From the NCBI GenBank assembly GCA_046760445.1, contig JBHIEE010000128.1, forward strand, positions 1-7,285: a DNA stretch of 7,285 nt, read 5' to 3'. Source of the stretch: JBHIEE01 sp046760445 (GTDB lineage: Bacteria > Acidobacteriota > Aminicenantia > JdFR-78). Every line of letters starts with the position of its first letter. The first letter of the stretch is position 1. Below are positions 1 to 4,943 of the stretch, in pieces. A model generated the notes under the pieces. The model made no database searches and was not told the DNA's origin. It worked only from the letters and a program-made list of their open reading frames with translations. The translations under genes and the position numbers were made by a program.

Positions 1-629
1 TCCCAACTATAAGTAGGAGAATTATTTTTATACCATTTATTTTGGTCAGGATGGGTTTCCGAAAAAATTCGAGGACCTTTAAAAGGAGGAGGGAGAATAT
101 TATATACTCCCCTATTTACTGAAGTAAGAATATTAACTCCTCCTTCTCCACCAACTAAAACCTTAGAAGAATCAAGAAAATCTACCGTCATCTTACCCGG
201 AGATATGGCCTCAAAAACTATAACAGTAATAAGCCCTTCAGAAGTATTTATTCCTTCTCGAAGAAATCCTCCCTGTAAGTTTATGGTTCCTTTAATATTT
301 GAAAAGCTCGGTGGAAAAATCCACTCCTCTACCACTGATATTCCTTTGGCAGGAGTAATCACCTGCAATCTTTTTGGATCAAACTTTAAATCAACCTGAA
401 CAGCATTGATATTGTTTCCCCCGGTATTCATAAAGATAGAGACTTCAAAAGTGCTGCCTGCTGTAAAGCTTCCTGTTTGAGGGAAAATTGATAAGGAACC
501 TCCATCTGCTCTTGTTGTCAAGGGCGACAATACACCAATCAACCCAAATAAGAACACAAATCCACCCAAAAATATTGGTGTAGATCTGTGTAAGCAAAGC
601 GGGAATAATTTGTGTTTATTTGTGGTCAT
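1..629 (-). CDS. Cohesin-domain surface protein, 3' end cut by window edge
   Basis: The first 209 codons are present. A positively charged n-region and hydrophobic segment (about residues 15-36) form a signal peptide, probably cleaved near residue 41. Residues 45-178 are a cohesin-like beta-sandwich closely resembling the upstream gene product (shared GSTF.VSIF, INAVQVDLKF.P..LQV, EGLIT and FLDSSK motifs). The motif HPDQNKWY (193-200) starts the Ig-like region that follows cohesin in the two complete paralogues, so an Ig-like region and C-terminal membrane helix are expected beyond the window. The ATG (627-629) overlaps the TGA of the preceding gene (626-628) as ATGA, so translation is probably coupled and no separate ribosome site is needed. 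By family knowledge, cohesins bind dockerins, and a dockerin gene heads this operon. Binding itself is inference. Confidence 0.85.
   Translation of the reverse strand, partial: MTTNKHKLFPLCLHRSTPIFLGGFVFLFGLIGVLSPLTTRADGGSLSIFPQTGSFTAGSTFEVSIFMNTGGNNINAVQVDLKFDPKRLQVITPAKGISVVEEWIFPPSFSNIKGTINLQGGFLREGINTSEGLITVIVFEAISPGKMTVDFLDSSKVLVGGEGGVNILTSVNRGVYNILPPPFKGPRIFSETHPDQNKWYKNNSPTYSW
28..53 (+). repeat. Near-identical segment shared with 3021-3046 (HxDQNKWY codons)
   Basis: Positions 28-48 equal 3021-3041 exactly (21 nt), and the match continues to 53/3046 with one mismatch. Both encode the H-P/R-DQNKWY motif after the cohesin domain, while surrounding DNA is diverged. Confidence 0.7.
608..624 (+). 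repeat. 10-bp-period repeat at the start of the third cohesin gene
   Basis: ATTTGTG occurs at 608-614 and 618-624. It encodes the TNKHK n-region of the signal peptide. Only two units, so weak alone, but it lies at the same position as the repeats in the dockerin and 2399-3622 genes. Confidence 0.35.
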
Positions 630-1936
630 CTTAGTTTTTCCTCTAATTTTTCTTTTTCTTCCTCAAATTTCTCTTTTAATCTTCTTTCTTCGATTTCTCT
701 TTCTTCAATTTTTTTAATGGCTTGTAATGCTTCTTCAACCTCCTTTATTCCTTTTTTAAAGCCTGCCCTCCGCATTAAAAAATAAAAAATCAAATATGCC
801 CCACCTCCAATTAACAAAAATAAAATAAGATAAATTGCCCACCAAGGAAAAAGAATTCCTTTTATTTGAATGCCTTTGCCTTCAATCAAGGAAAAGGTTG
901 GAGATATCATTTGAAATCTGGTTTCAGCTGTCTGCCAATTTCCGGCTTTATCATAAGCTCGAACGATTATTCTATATTTTCCCAGTTCTTTAGAAGGGAT
1001 TTTAAAAGGAGAAGTAGCTTCGATAAAAAAAGGAGCCGGAGTGGGAGTTTCACTAATATTGGAGACACTAATTTCATAATGGTCTATTCCTGAGTGAGAA
1101 TCTTCAGTCTCGAAATAAACAAAACCGCTCGGTAAATCTATTCTTGCTTCAAATTTTTCCGGAGGAGTAGTATCAATTTTCACCCCAAAATGGCTGGCCC
1201 TCCCCCAAATTCCTCTCTTTTGAGCTCTAAGATGAAAATACCAAATTCCATCAGAAACATCACTGTAAGAGATGGAGTTTCCAAATCCTTCAGAGACAAT
1301 ATCAGGAACTTCTTGAGGATTTTGAGAAAAACTAAAACTAAAATCAGTCACCTCTTTTTCTTTTTCCCAAGAAAAAGTAGGATTAGAATCGGGGTACCAA
1401 ATGTCAGAATCAGGATGAGTGAAGGATCTAATTCTTGGTCCTTCCGGGGGAGGCACTGAAATTTCATAAATTCCTCCAAAATTGGTGGTAAAAATGGGAG
1501 TCCCTTTCCCGTCTTTGAGTAAAATCTTTGAGGAATCTAAAAATTCAACCTTAGCCACTCCCGATGACTTTGCCCTAAAAGTAATGGTCGAAATTAAACC
1601 AGCTGTTGTCACAATTCCTTCTGGTATTCCTCCTTTAAAATTAATAAATCCTCCAATATTAGAATAACTTGGAGGGGTAAGCCATTCAGAAATAAACGAC
1701 TCTCCAGCGGTAGGAGTGGTTACTTGCAAAATATCGGGAGGAAATTTTAAATCCACCTGGACGGCATTAATTTCATTGTCCTTGGTGTCAACAAAAATAG
1801 ATACTGAAAAGGTGCTTCCAACAAAAAAAGTTCCTCGAGAAGGCGCAAGATATAAAGAGCCTCCAGCAGCTTCAACAGAAGGTACGATTAGGGAACAAAT
1901 TGTAACGATGATTAAGATGAGAAATATTTTTTTCAT
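626..1936 (-). CDS. Membrane-anchored cohesin and Ig-like domain protein with cytoplasmic coiled coil
   Basis: This 436-residue protein starts with a signal peptide (residues 1-23, cleavage around VEA/A). A cohesin-like domain spans about 27-160 (INAVQVDLKF at 56-65, DSSKILLKDGKGT at 134-146). Next come HPDSDIWY (174-181), an Ig/FN3-like module ending in DGIWYFHLRA (229-238), and a second Ig-like module opened by DTTPPEKF (255-262) and closed by YDKAGNW (328-334). A single membrane helix lies at about 363-388. The tail (395-436) is dense in Glu, Lys and Arg with heptad-like spacing, so it is probably a cytoplasmic coiled coil. The topology puts cohesin outside and the coiled coil inside. It is the fifth gene of the dockerin-led operon and its stop overlaps the next start. 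No clear Shine-Dalgarno precedes the ATG. Domain calls rest on motifs; the dockerin partner is inferred from context. Confidence 0.88.
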   Translation of the reverse strand: MKKIFLILIIVTICSLIVPSVEAAGGSLYLAPSRGTFFVGSTFSVSIFVDTKDNEINAVQVDLKFPPDILQVTTPTAGESFISEWLTPPSYSNIGGFINFKGGIPEGIVTTAGLISTITFRAKSSGVAKVEFLDSSKILLKDGKGTPIFTTNFGGIYEISVPPPEGPRIRSFTHPDSDIWYPDSNPTFSWEKEKEVTDFSFSFSQNPQEVPDIVSEGFGNSISYSDVSDGIWYFHLRAQKRGIWGRASHFGVKIDTTPPEKFEARIDLPSGFVYFETEDSHSGIDHYEISVSNISETPTPAPFFIEATSPFKIPSKELGKYRIIVRAYDKAGNWQTAETRFQMISPTFSLIEGKGIQIKGILFPWWAIYLILFLLIGGGAYLIFYFLMRRAGFKKGIKEVEEALQAIKKIEEREIEERRLKEKFEEEKEKLEEKLR

Positions 1937-1941
1937 TCTCG

Positions 1942-1990
1942 AAAATCAAAAATTAAAAATAAAAGATAAAAAACACAAATAAAAAACCGA
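1942..1990 (+). repeat. AT-rich degenerate heptad array, downstream side of S23 gene 1995-2366
   Basis: Reading in sevens gives AAAATCA, AAAATTA, AAAATAA, AAGATAA, AAAACAC, AAATAAA, AAACCGA. It contains the left outer (1945-1959) and left inner (1966-1977) arms and fills most of the gap to the next cohesin gene. Confidence 0.55.
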
Positions 1991-1994
1991 AAAA

Positions 1995-2366
1995 TTATTT
2001 CTTGCCCTTCATAGTTAAAATGCTGGCAGCAAAAATATTGGCAATCTCTTTTGTCTCCCCTAAAAGATGTTGACATTCCCCTACCAATTCCTTTGGTGCC
2101 AAACCGCTATCTTTTAGAATAGCTAACCAGAATTTTGATTCATTGGCTGATTTAAGTGCATAAGAGTTCTGATAATTTCTCTTTGAACTAGCAGCTTCAG
2201 CCTCAAAATAATTAGCACCTATTGAAGTCCCGCTCTTTGTTAATTGCCCTTTTATTTCACGAGTTACCGGATCATTTGGTAATTTTGTTAGAAACTTTAA
2301 GAGTCGCAGGATATATCGATATATTCTCGATTTGAATTTTTGTTTTAAGATCTTTTTGTCTTTCAT
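1995..2366 (-). CDS. Four-helix-bundle protein, S23 / 23S rRNA intervening-sequence protein family
   Basis: This 123-residue, almost wholly helical protein has the hallmark family segment SGTSIGANYFEAEAA (about residues 46-60), followed by KFWLAILKDSG. Length is typical of PF05635-type proteins. It lacks a signal peptide and membrane helices, so it should be cytosolic, unlike its secreted neighbours. The family was first described inside 23S rRNA intervening sequences and includes Avd, the accessory protein of diversity-generating retroelements, which is known to bind nucleic acid. No rRNA or reverse transcriptase is present here. The gene sits between two cohesin genes (32-nt and 58-nt gaps) and is bracketed by AT-rich inverted repeats with period 7, suggesting a cassette. 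No Shine-Dalgarno is evident before the ATG. Family assignment is firm; molecular function is unknown. Confidence 0.9.
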   Translation of the reverse strand: MKDKKILKQKFKSRIYRYILRLLKFLTKLPNDPVTREIKGQLTKSGTSIGANYFEAEAASSKRNYQNSYALKSANESKFWLAILKDSGLAPKELVGECQHLLGETKEIANIFAASILTMKGKK

Positions 2367-2390
2367 AAGAAGTTTTTATATTTTTAGGTA

Positions 2391-2431
2391 TGTGTTTTTT
2401 ATTTTTTATATTTTCTTTTTAATTTTTTGAT
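2391..2431 (+). repeat. AT-rich inverted arm, upstream side of S23 gene 1995-2366
   Basis: TGTGTTTTTTAT (2391-2402) is the exact reverse complement of 1966-1977, and 2416-2431 is the reverse complement of 1945-1959 with one extra T. The segment includes the TAA stop (2399-2401) and last codons (LIKKLKRKYKK) of the cohesin gene, so it forms that protein's basic tail. Confidence 0.6.
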
Positions 2432-3622
2432 CAGCCACCAGACAACCCCTATTCCAACCAAAATAATTACTACCACCCAATACGGGAATGGAGTTGGCTT
2501 TTCAGGCGGCACAATTTCAGCCATTCTTTCATTACCTGCCTTATCAACTGCTTTTACTTTTATTACATTTTGCAAACTTTGATCCTCCAACAAATACGGA
2601 CTCTCCCCTATTTTCCATGTTTCTTGTTCCTTGTCTCTTGTCTCTAAAATCTCATAGTAATCTATACCAGACATTTTATCTACGGTCGCAAAACTCAAAA
2701 AATATTTCCCTCCAAAAACAGCTTTATCTTGGCCAATTTCTGGTTCAAAAGGTTCAGGGGACACAGTATCAATCATTGCCCTAAAAGTCACTTTTGGCCC
2801 CCATTTTGGCGTCTGTTTCGCGTTGGTTTCGCGACTTTCACGTAAGTGAAAGTAATAGATTCCATCAGCCAAATTCTCATATCTCATATCCCCCAGCCAC
2901 ATTAATTCGCCTTCTGGTTTATCCGGAATCTCATCAGGCTCAGCCAAAGGGTCATAACTCAAAAGATAGCTATATAAAGCTCCCTCAATTAAATCCCAGT
3001 GAACATGAAAGGCGTTTTGGTTATACCATTTATTTTGGTCACGATGAGTGCGCGAGGAAATCCTTGGTAATTTGCCTGTTTTTTGGCCAATCTCATAATT
3101 TCCTTCTAAAAATACCAGTTCAGCTTTAGTGCCCTTTCCATCATTTAATAGAACTTTCGAATTTTCTTTGAAACTAACTTTTGCTCTCCTTGTCTCTTGT
3201 TGCTTGTCGCTTATCGCCTTGAATGTAATCTTTAAAATTAAACCATCGCCTATAAATCCTTGAGGTGTTCCTCCAATAAAAGAGACTTCATTTCCTTTAA
3301 TCTCAGGTCTCTCTGGCCAAAGAGTCAAAACTGAATTCCCTTGACTAAAATCAAGAGCTTTTAACAAATCTGATGGAAATATTACCCCTGTCCCCACCGT
3401 ATTTATCTCCTCCCCTTCAGTATTTAACCTAACCTCAACAATAAAAGAATCATCCTGATATATGGTTTGCGCCTGGGGCATTAAATATAAAGTTGCCGCT
3501 TGGGCACCTATTGGTGCCATCGCAAAACAGACACCAAACAATACGCAAAAAAGTAAAGAAAACTTCTTGAAACTTAAAACTTGAAACTTGAAACTTATTT
3601 CAGTTTTCGTATTATTCCCCAT
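2399..3622 (-). CDS. Membrane-anchored cohesin and Ig-like domain protein carrying in-frame short-repeat insertions
   Basis: This 407-residue paralogue of the gene at 626-1936 has a signal peptide with an unusually long n-region (residues 1-20, cleavage around AQA/A at 42-43). A cohesin-like domain spans 44-179, then HRDQNKWY (193-200), an Ig-like module with DGIYYFHLR (253-261), and a second with DTVSPEPF (285-292) and VDKAGN (359-364). A membrane helix lies at about 380-398, with a short basic tail. Compared with the paralogue it has extra charged residues in three presumed loops: DKQQETRR (139-146), ESRETNAKQTPK (262-273) and ETRDKEQET (327-335). Each is encoded by a short DNA repeat array. 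The ATG overlaps the upstream four-helix-bundle gene by 28 nt; the next Met (35) would destroy the signal peptide, so this start is preferred. Its C-terminal codons lie in the inverted repeat of the next cassette. Dockerin binding is inferred. Confidence 0.88.
   Translation of the reverse strand: MGNNTKTEISFKFQVLSFKKFSLLFCVLFGVCFAMAPIGAQAATLYLMPQAQTIYQDDSFIVEVRLNTEGEEINTVGTGVIFPSDLLKALDFSQGNSVLTLWPERPEIKGNEVSFIGGTPQGFIGDGLILKITFKAISDKQQETRRAKVSFKENSKVLLNDGKGTKAELVFLEGNYEIGQKTGKLPRISSRTHRDQNKWYNQNAFHVHWDLIEGALYSYLLSYDPLAEPDEIPDKPEGELMWLGDMRYENLADGIYYFHLRESRETNAKQTPKWGPKVTFRAMIDTVSPEPFEPEIGQDKAVFGGKYFLSFATVDKMSGIDYYEILETRDKEQETWKIGESPYLLEDQSLQNVIKVKAVDKAGNERMAEIVPPEKPTPFPYWVVVIILVGIGVVWWLIKKLKRKYKK
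2613..2647 (+). repeat. In-frame heptad array inside cohesin gene (membrane-proximal Ig module)
   Basis: Five 7-bp units: TTCCATG, TTTCTTG, TTCCTTG, TCTCTTG, TCTCTAA. On the coding strand they give AGACAAG-like units encoding LETRDKEQETW (residues 326-336), a charged loop absent in this form from the paralogue. Confidence 0.75.
2805..2837 (+). repeat. 11-bp tandem repeat inside cohesin gene
   Basis: Three 11-bp units: TTTGGCGTCTG, TTTCGCGTTGG, TTTCGCGACTT. They encode RETNAKQTPK between the conserved YFHLR and WGP motifs. The same 11-bp family recurs at 4839-4871. Confidence 0.7.
2834..2853. repeat. Perfect inverted repeat beside the 11-bp array
   Basis: ACTTTCAC (2834-2841) and GTGAAAGT (2846-2853) form an 8-bp stem with a 4-nt loop. 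It lies in the codons for YYFHLRES and partly overlaps the third 11-bp unit. There is no T-tract on the coding strand, so it is not a terminator. Confidence 0.6.
3186..3213 (+). repeat. In-frame heptad array inside cohesin gene (cohesin domain)
   Basis: Four 7-bp units: CTCCTTG, TCTCTTG, TTGCTTG, TCGCTTA, with a possible partial fifth. The coding strand gives SDKQQETRR (138-146) where the paralogue has only a short SSG turn between two beta strands. The unit TCTCTTG is shared with the array at 2613-2647. Confidence 0.7.
3566..3597 (+). repeat. Heptad array CTTGAAA, downstream side of S23 gene
   Basis: On the plus strand the units are CTTGAAA, CTTAAAA, CTTGAAA, CTTGAAA, then CTTA. The final TTA is the TAA stop of the four-helix-bundle gene. 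On the minus strand the array also encodes the first hydrophobic and basic residues of the cohesin gene (about ISFKFQVLSFK). Confidence 0.9.
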
Positions 3623-3948
3623 AACATTGCCCCGATATTATCGGCTAATTTAATTGCTTTTTTATAATCATCTTTTGACAAAAATTTTTCCACTAATGAA
3701 AAATACAAAAGATATTTTGATTCTTTTAACGAGCCATAAGAAATCTCAAGGAAATTTTTATGAACCTTATCTTTACCTCGAGCATAACCTTCAATATAGT
3801 TTAGAATTACAGAGAGACTAGCTCTCCTGAGCTGAGAGGTTACTCCATAAAGCTCTTCCTTTGGGAATTTTCTTGTCAAGCTATAAACAAAATGAACATA
3901 TTCATCCATGTCTTTCTTTAATTTTTCGTGATATGTTTTAGGTTTCAT
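3595..3948 (-). CDS. Four-helix-bundle protein, S23 family, second copy
   Basis: This 117-residue helical protein has strong family signatures: TRKFPKEELYGVTSQLRRA (about residues 25-43), NYIEGYARG (50-58) and LEISYGSLKESKYLLYF (67-83). It differs in sequence from the S23-type protein at 1995-2366, so the two represent separate subfamilies rather than a recent duplication. No signal peptide or membrane segment is seen. The start codon lies inside a TTTCATG-type heptad array, and the stop codon lies inside the inverted CTTGAAA-type array at the other end, so gene and repeats form one compact unit. The start is 17 nt after the dockerin gene stop, and the end overlaps the next cohesin gene by 28 nt. 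The name ribosomal protein S23 used in some annotations is misleading. Function is unknown; a nucleic-acid-binding role is a family-based guess. Confidence 0.92.
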   Translation of the reverse strand: MKPKTYHEKLKKDMDEYVHFVYSLTRKFPKEELYGVTSQLRRASLSVILNYIEGYARGKDKVHKNFLEISYGSLKESKYLLYFSLVEKFLSKDDYKKAIKLADNIGAMLWGIIRKLK

Positions 3949-3963
3949 GTTTCACGTTTCATG
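3943..3963 (+). repeat. Heptad array TTTCATG / TTTCACG, upstream side of S23 gene
   Basis: Three 7-bp units (TTTCATG, TTTCACG, TTTCATG) lie inverted relative to the CTTGAAA array at 3566-3597. The CAT of the first unit is the start codon of the four-helix-bundle gene. The array ends 2 nt before the dockerin gene stop codon. Confidence 0.85.
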
Positions 3964-3965
3964 AT

Positions 3966-4877
3966 TTATCCTGTCCACCAATACATCATTATCGAAAAAT
4001 CAAAAATATCAACTATTCCATCAAAATTTATGTCAGCACACCGATTTTCAGGATCTGTCTCTCCCCAAAAATAAAGCAAAATTGAAAAATCAATTATGTT
4101 AACTTCTCCATCAAAGTTTAAATCTGCTCCCCAACAAATTGGAACTTTTAGCGGAATAACTAAAAAAGAAAGTGTCTGGGAAAATAGACTCTGCTCACCA
4201 TCCCCATAAAATGCTTTGGCCTTAACTTCATACTCTCCTTCTTCCAAAGAAGTAGTATCTAAGGCGAATAGCCAGCGTCCTTCTTGAGAAGTTTTAGTCT
4301 TCTCTACTATTTCTTTTGGAGAAATAAATATCTGAACCTCGCTTCCTGGAAAGGACTGACCGAAAATATCAACTTCTTGCCCTCTTTCTACCTGAGTTGG
4401 AAAAATTTCAATGGTAGGAGGAATAAAGATTCCCGATATTCTGGTAGTTGTTCCCTCTAAAATATCAATTGTAAAACTTAAAGTAACTGATTTTCTTCCG
4501 TCGGTATCTTCTGCCCAGATTCCAAAAGTATATCTCCCCCCCTCAAATCCGGTCAATTCTTTTTCAAACAAGCCCGAATCTTGGGCAAAAAAAGTAGCTG
4601 CTACCTTACCGTTTTTTAAGAAAGTAAGGAAAGCTAAAGGATAAGCCCTTCCCTCAAAAATAACTTTGGTTACTGGTGGCCAAGACACACCCGGTGGAGG
4701 TGGAGGAATTGGGATTTCTTCCACAATAGTAACAGAAACATTTAGACTCTCTGTCGAAGTAGATGCCTGAGCCAATACTAAAATAGGAAAAAAAAGTAAA
4801 ACTACTCCTAATAAAGAAATTATAAATTTTACACACTTTTTCGCGTCTGTTTCGCGTCTGTTTCGCGTCTTATTCAT
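3966..4877 (-). CDS. Secreted Ig-like protein with C-terminal dockerin domain
   Basis: Read from the ATG at 4875-4877, this is 303 residues: a basic n-region, a hydrophobic core and cleavage near AQA, giving a signal peptide. A proline-rich stretch follows (IPIPPPPPG), then two Ig-like modules. The first includes GRAYPLAFLTFLKNGK and AEDTDGRKS; the second follows GIFIPPTIEI and has FGQSFPGSEVQI. The last 54 residues (nucleotides 3969-4130) are a dockerin: two EF-hand-like Ca2+ loops, DLNFDGEVNIID (about 252-263) and DINFDGIVDIFD (282-293), each with Asp/Asn at positions 1, 3, 5, 9 and 12. Two Cys (248, 280) could form a disulfide. There is no membrane helix, so it should be exported and held by a cohesin. 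A GTG start at 4928 is open but would begin inside the terminator region; the TATAAT box 6 nt upstream favours this ATG. Confidence 0.88.
   Translation of the reverse strand: MNKTRNRRETDAKKCVKFIISLLGVVLLFFPILVLAQASTSTESLNVSVTIVEEIPIPPPPPGVSWPPVTKVIFEGRAYPLAFLTFLKNGKVAATFFAQDSGLFEKELTGFEGGRYTFGIWAEDTDGRKSVTLSFTIDILEGTTTRISGIFIPPTIEIFPTQVERGQEVDIFGQSFPGSEVQIFISPKEIVEKTKTSQEGRWLFALDTTSLEEGEYEVKAKAFYGDGEQSLFSQTLSFLVIPLKVPICWGADLNFDGEVNIIDFSILLYFWGETDPENRCADINFDGIVDIFDFSIMMYWWTG
4839..4871 (+). repeat. 11-bp tandem repeat in the dockerin gene start
   Basis: Units TTTCGCGTCTG, TTTCGCGTCTG and TTTCGCGTCTT differ at one base in 33. They encode the basic n-region of the signal peptide (KTRNRRETDAK) and lie only a few bases after the start codon. 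Confidence 0.9.
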
Positions 4878-4883
4878 TCGTTT

Positions 4884-4912
4884 ATTATACAAAAAAAATC
4901 GTTCAGAATAAA
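4884..4912 (-). promoter_or_regulatory. Promoter of the dockerin-cohesin operon, probably leaderless
   Basis: A perfect TATAAT (4889-4884) lies one base after the terminator T-tract and 6 nt before the ATG at 4877, so transcription should start at or within a base or two of the start codon. With a 17-bp spacer the -35 would be TTTATT (4912-4907), a weak match that is also the terminator loop. There is no ribosome site between the box and the ATG. Confidence 0.65.
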
Positions 4913-4920
4913 CTGAACGA
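4891..4920 (-). terminator. Intrinsic terminator of the 7046-4944 transcription unit
   Basis: On the minus strand a perfect 8-bp stem (TCGTTCAG at 4920-4913, CTGAACGA at 4906-4899) encloses a 6-nt loop and is followed by eight T residues (4898-4891). It begins 23 nt after the stop codon of the DUF916-like gene. Stem plus T-tract is the standard rho-independent form. Confidence 0.92.
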
Positions 4921-4943
4921 CTTCTCACTCAATTTCTATTCTA

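Larger units (their letters stand above)
1945..2431 (-). mobile_element. Putative S23 cassette bounded by AT-rich inverted arms
   Basis: The interval encloses the four-helix-bundle gene 1995-2366. Outer arms (1945-1959 and 2416-2431) and inner arms (1966-1977 and 2391-2402) are inverted copies. The gap between outer and inner arm is 6 nt on one side and 13 nt on the other, a difference of one 7-bp unit. AT-richness weakens the statistics, but the matching order and the parallel with the other S23 gene support a cassette. Confidence 0.4.
3566..3963 (-). mobile_element. Putative S23 cassette bounded by inverted heptad arrays (TTTCAAG type)
   Basis: The 398-bp interval holds the four-helix-bundle gene 3595-3948 with tandem 7-bp repeats on both sides in opposite orientation. 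The array units reach the start and stop codons exactly. Mobility is inferred from structure; no transposase or target duplication is seen. Confidence 0.5.

Noticed and set aside
205..3129. Several open frames of 60-110 codons on the plus strand opposite the cohesin genes
   Set aside because: They lie antisense to strongly supported genes, lack recognisable domains or ribosome sites, and follow the codon pattern of the opposite strand.
3566..3597. CRISPR-like array from regularly repeated 7-mers
   Set aside because: The units are contiguous without spacers, far too short, and no cas genes are present.
1995..3948. True rRNA intervening sequence or ribosomal protein S23
   Set aside because: There is no 23S rRNA sequence around either gene; they are stand-alone family members, so the historical name does not describe function here.
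3595..3948. Avd gene of a diversity-generating retroelement
   Set aside because: No reverse transcriptase, template repeat or adenine-biased variable repeat is seen. The family relation is kept only as background.
4654..4836. Minus-strand 60-codon frame within the dockerin gene
   Set aside because: It is out of frame with a gene having clear signal peptide, Ig and dockerin features, and shows no domain of its own.
626..4877. Classical cellulosome gene cluster
   Set aside because: No glycoside hydrolase, carbohydrate-binding module or multi-cohesin scaffoldin is visible; each complete protein has one cohesin or one dockerin.
4878..4928. GTG start at 4928 adding 17 residues to the dockerin protein
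   Set aside because: These codons fall in the terminator hairpin and promoter; the ATG at 4877 sits at the expected transcript start and still gives a good signal peptide.
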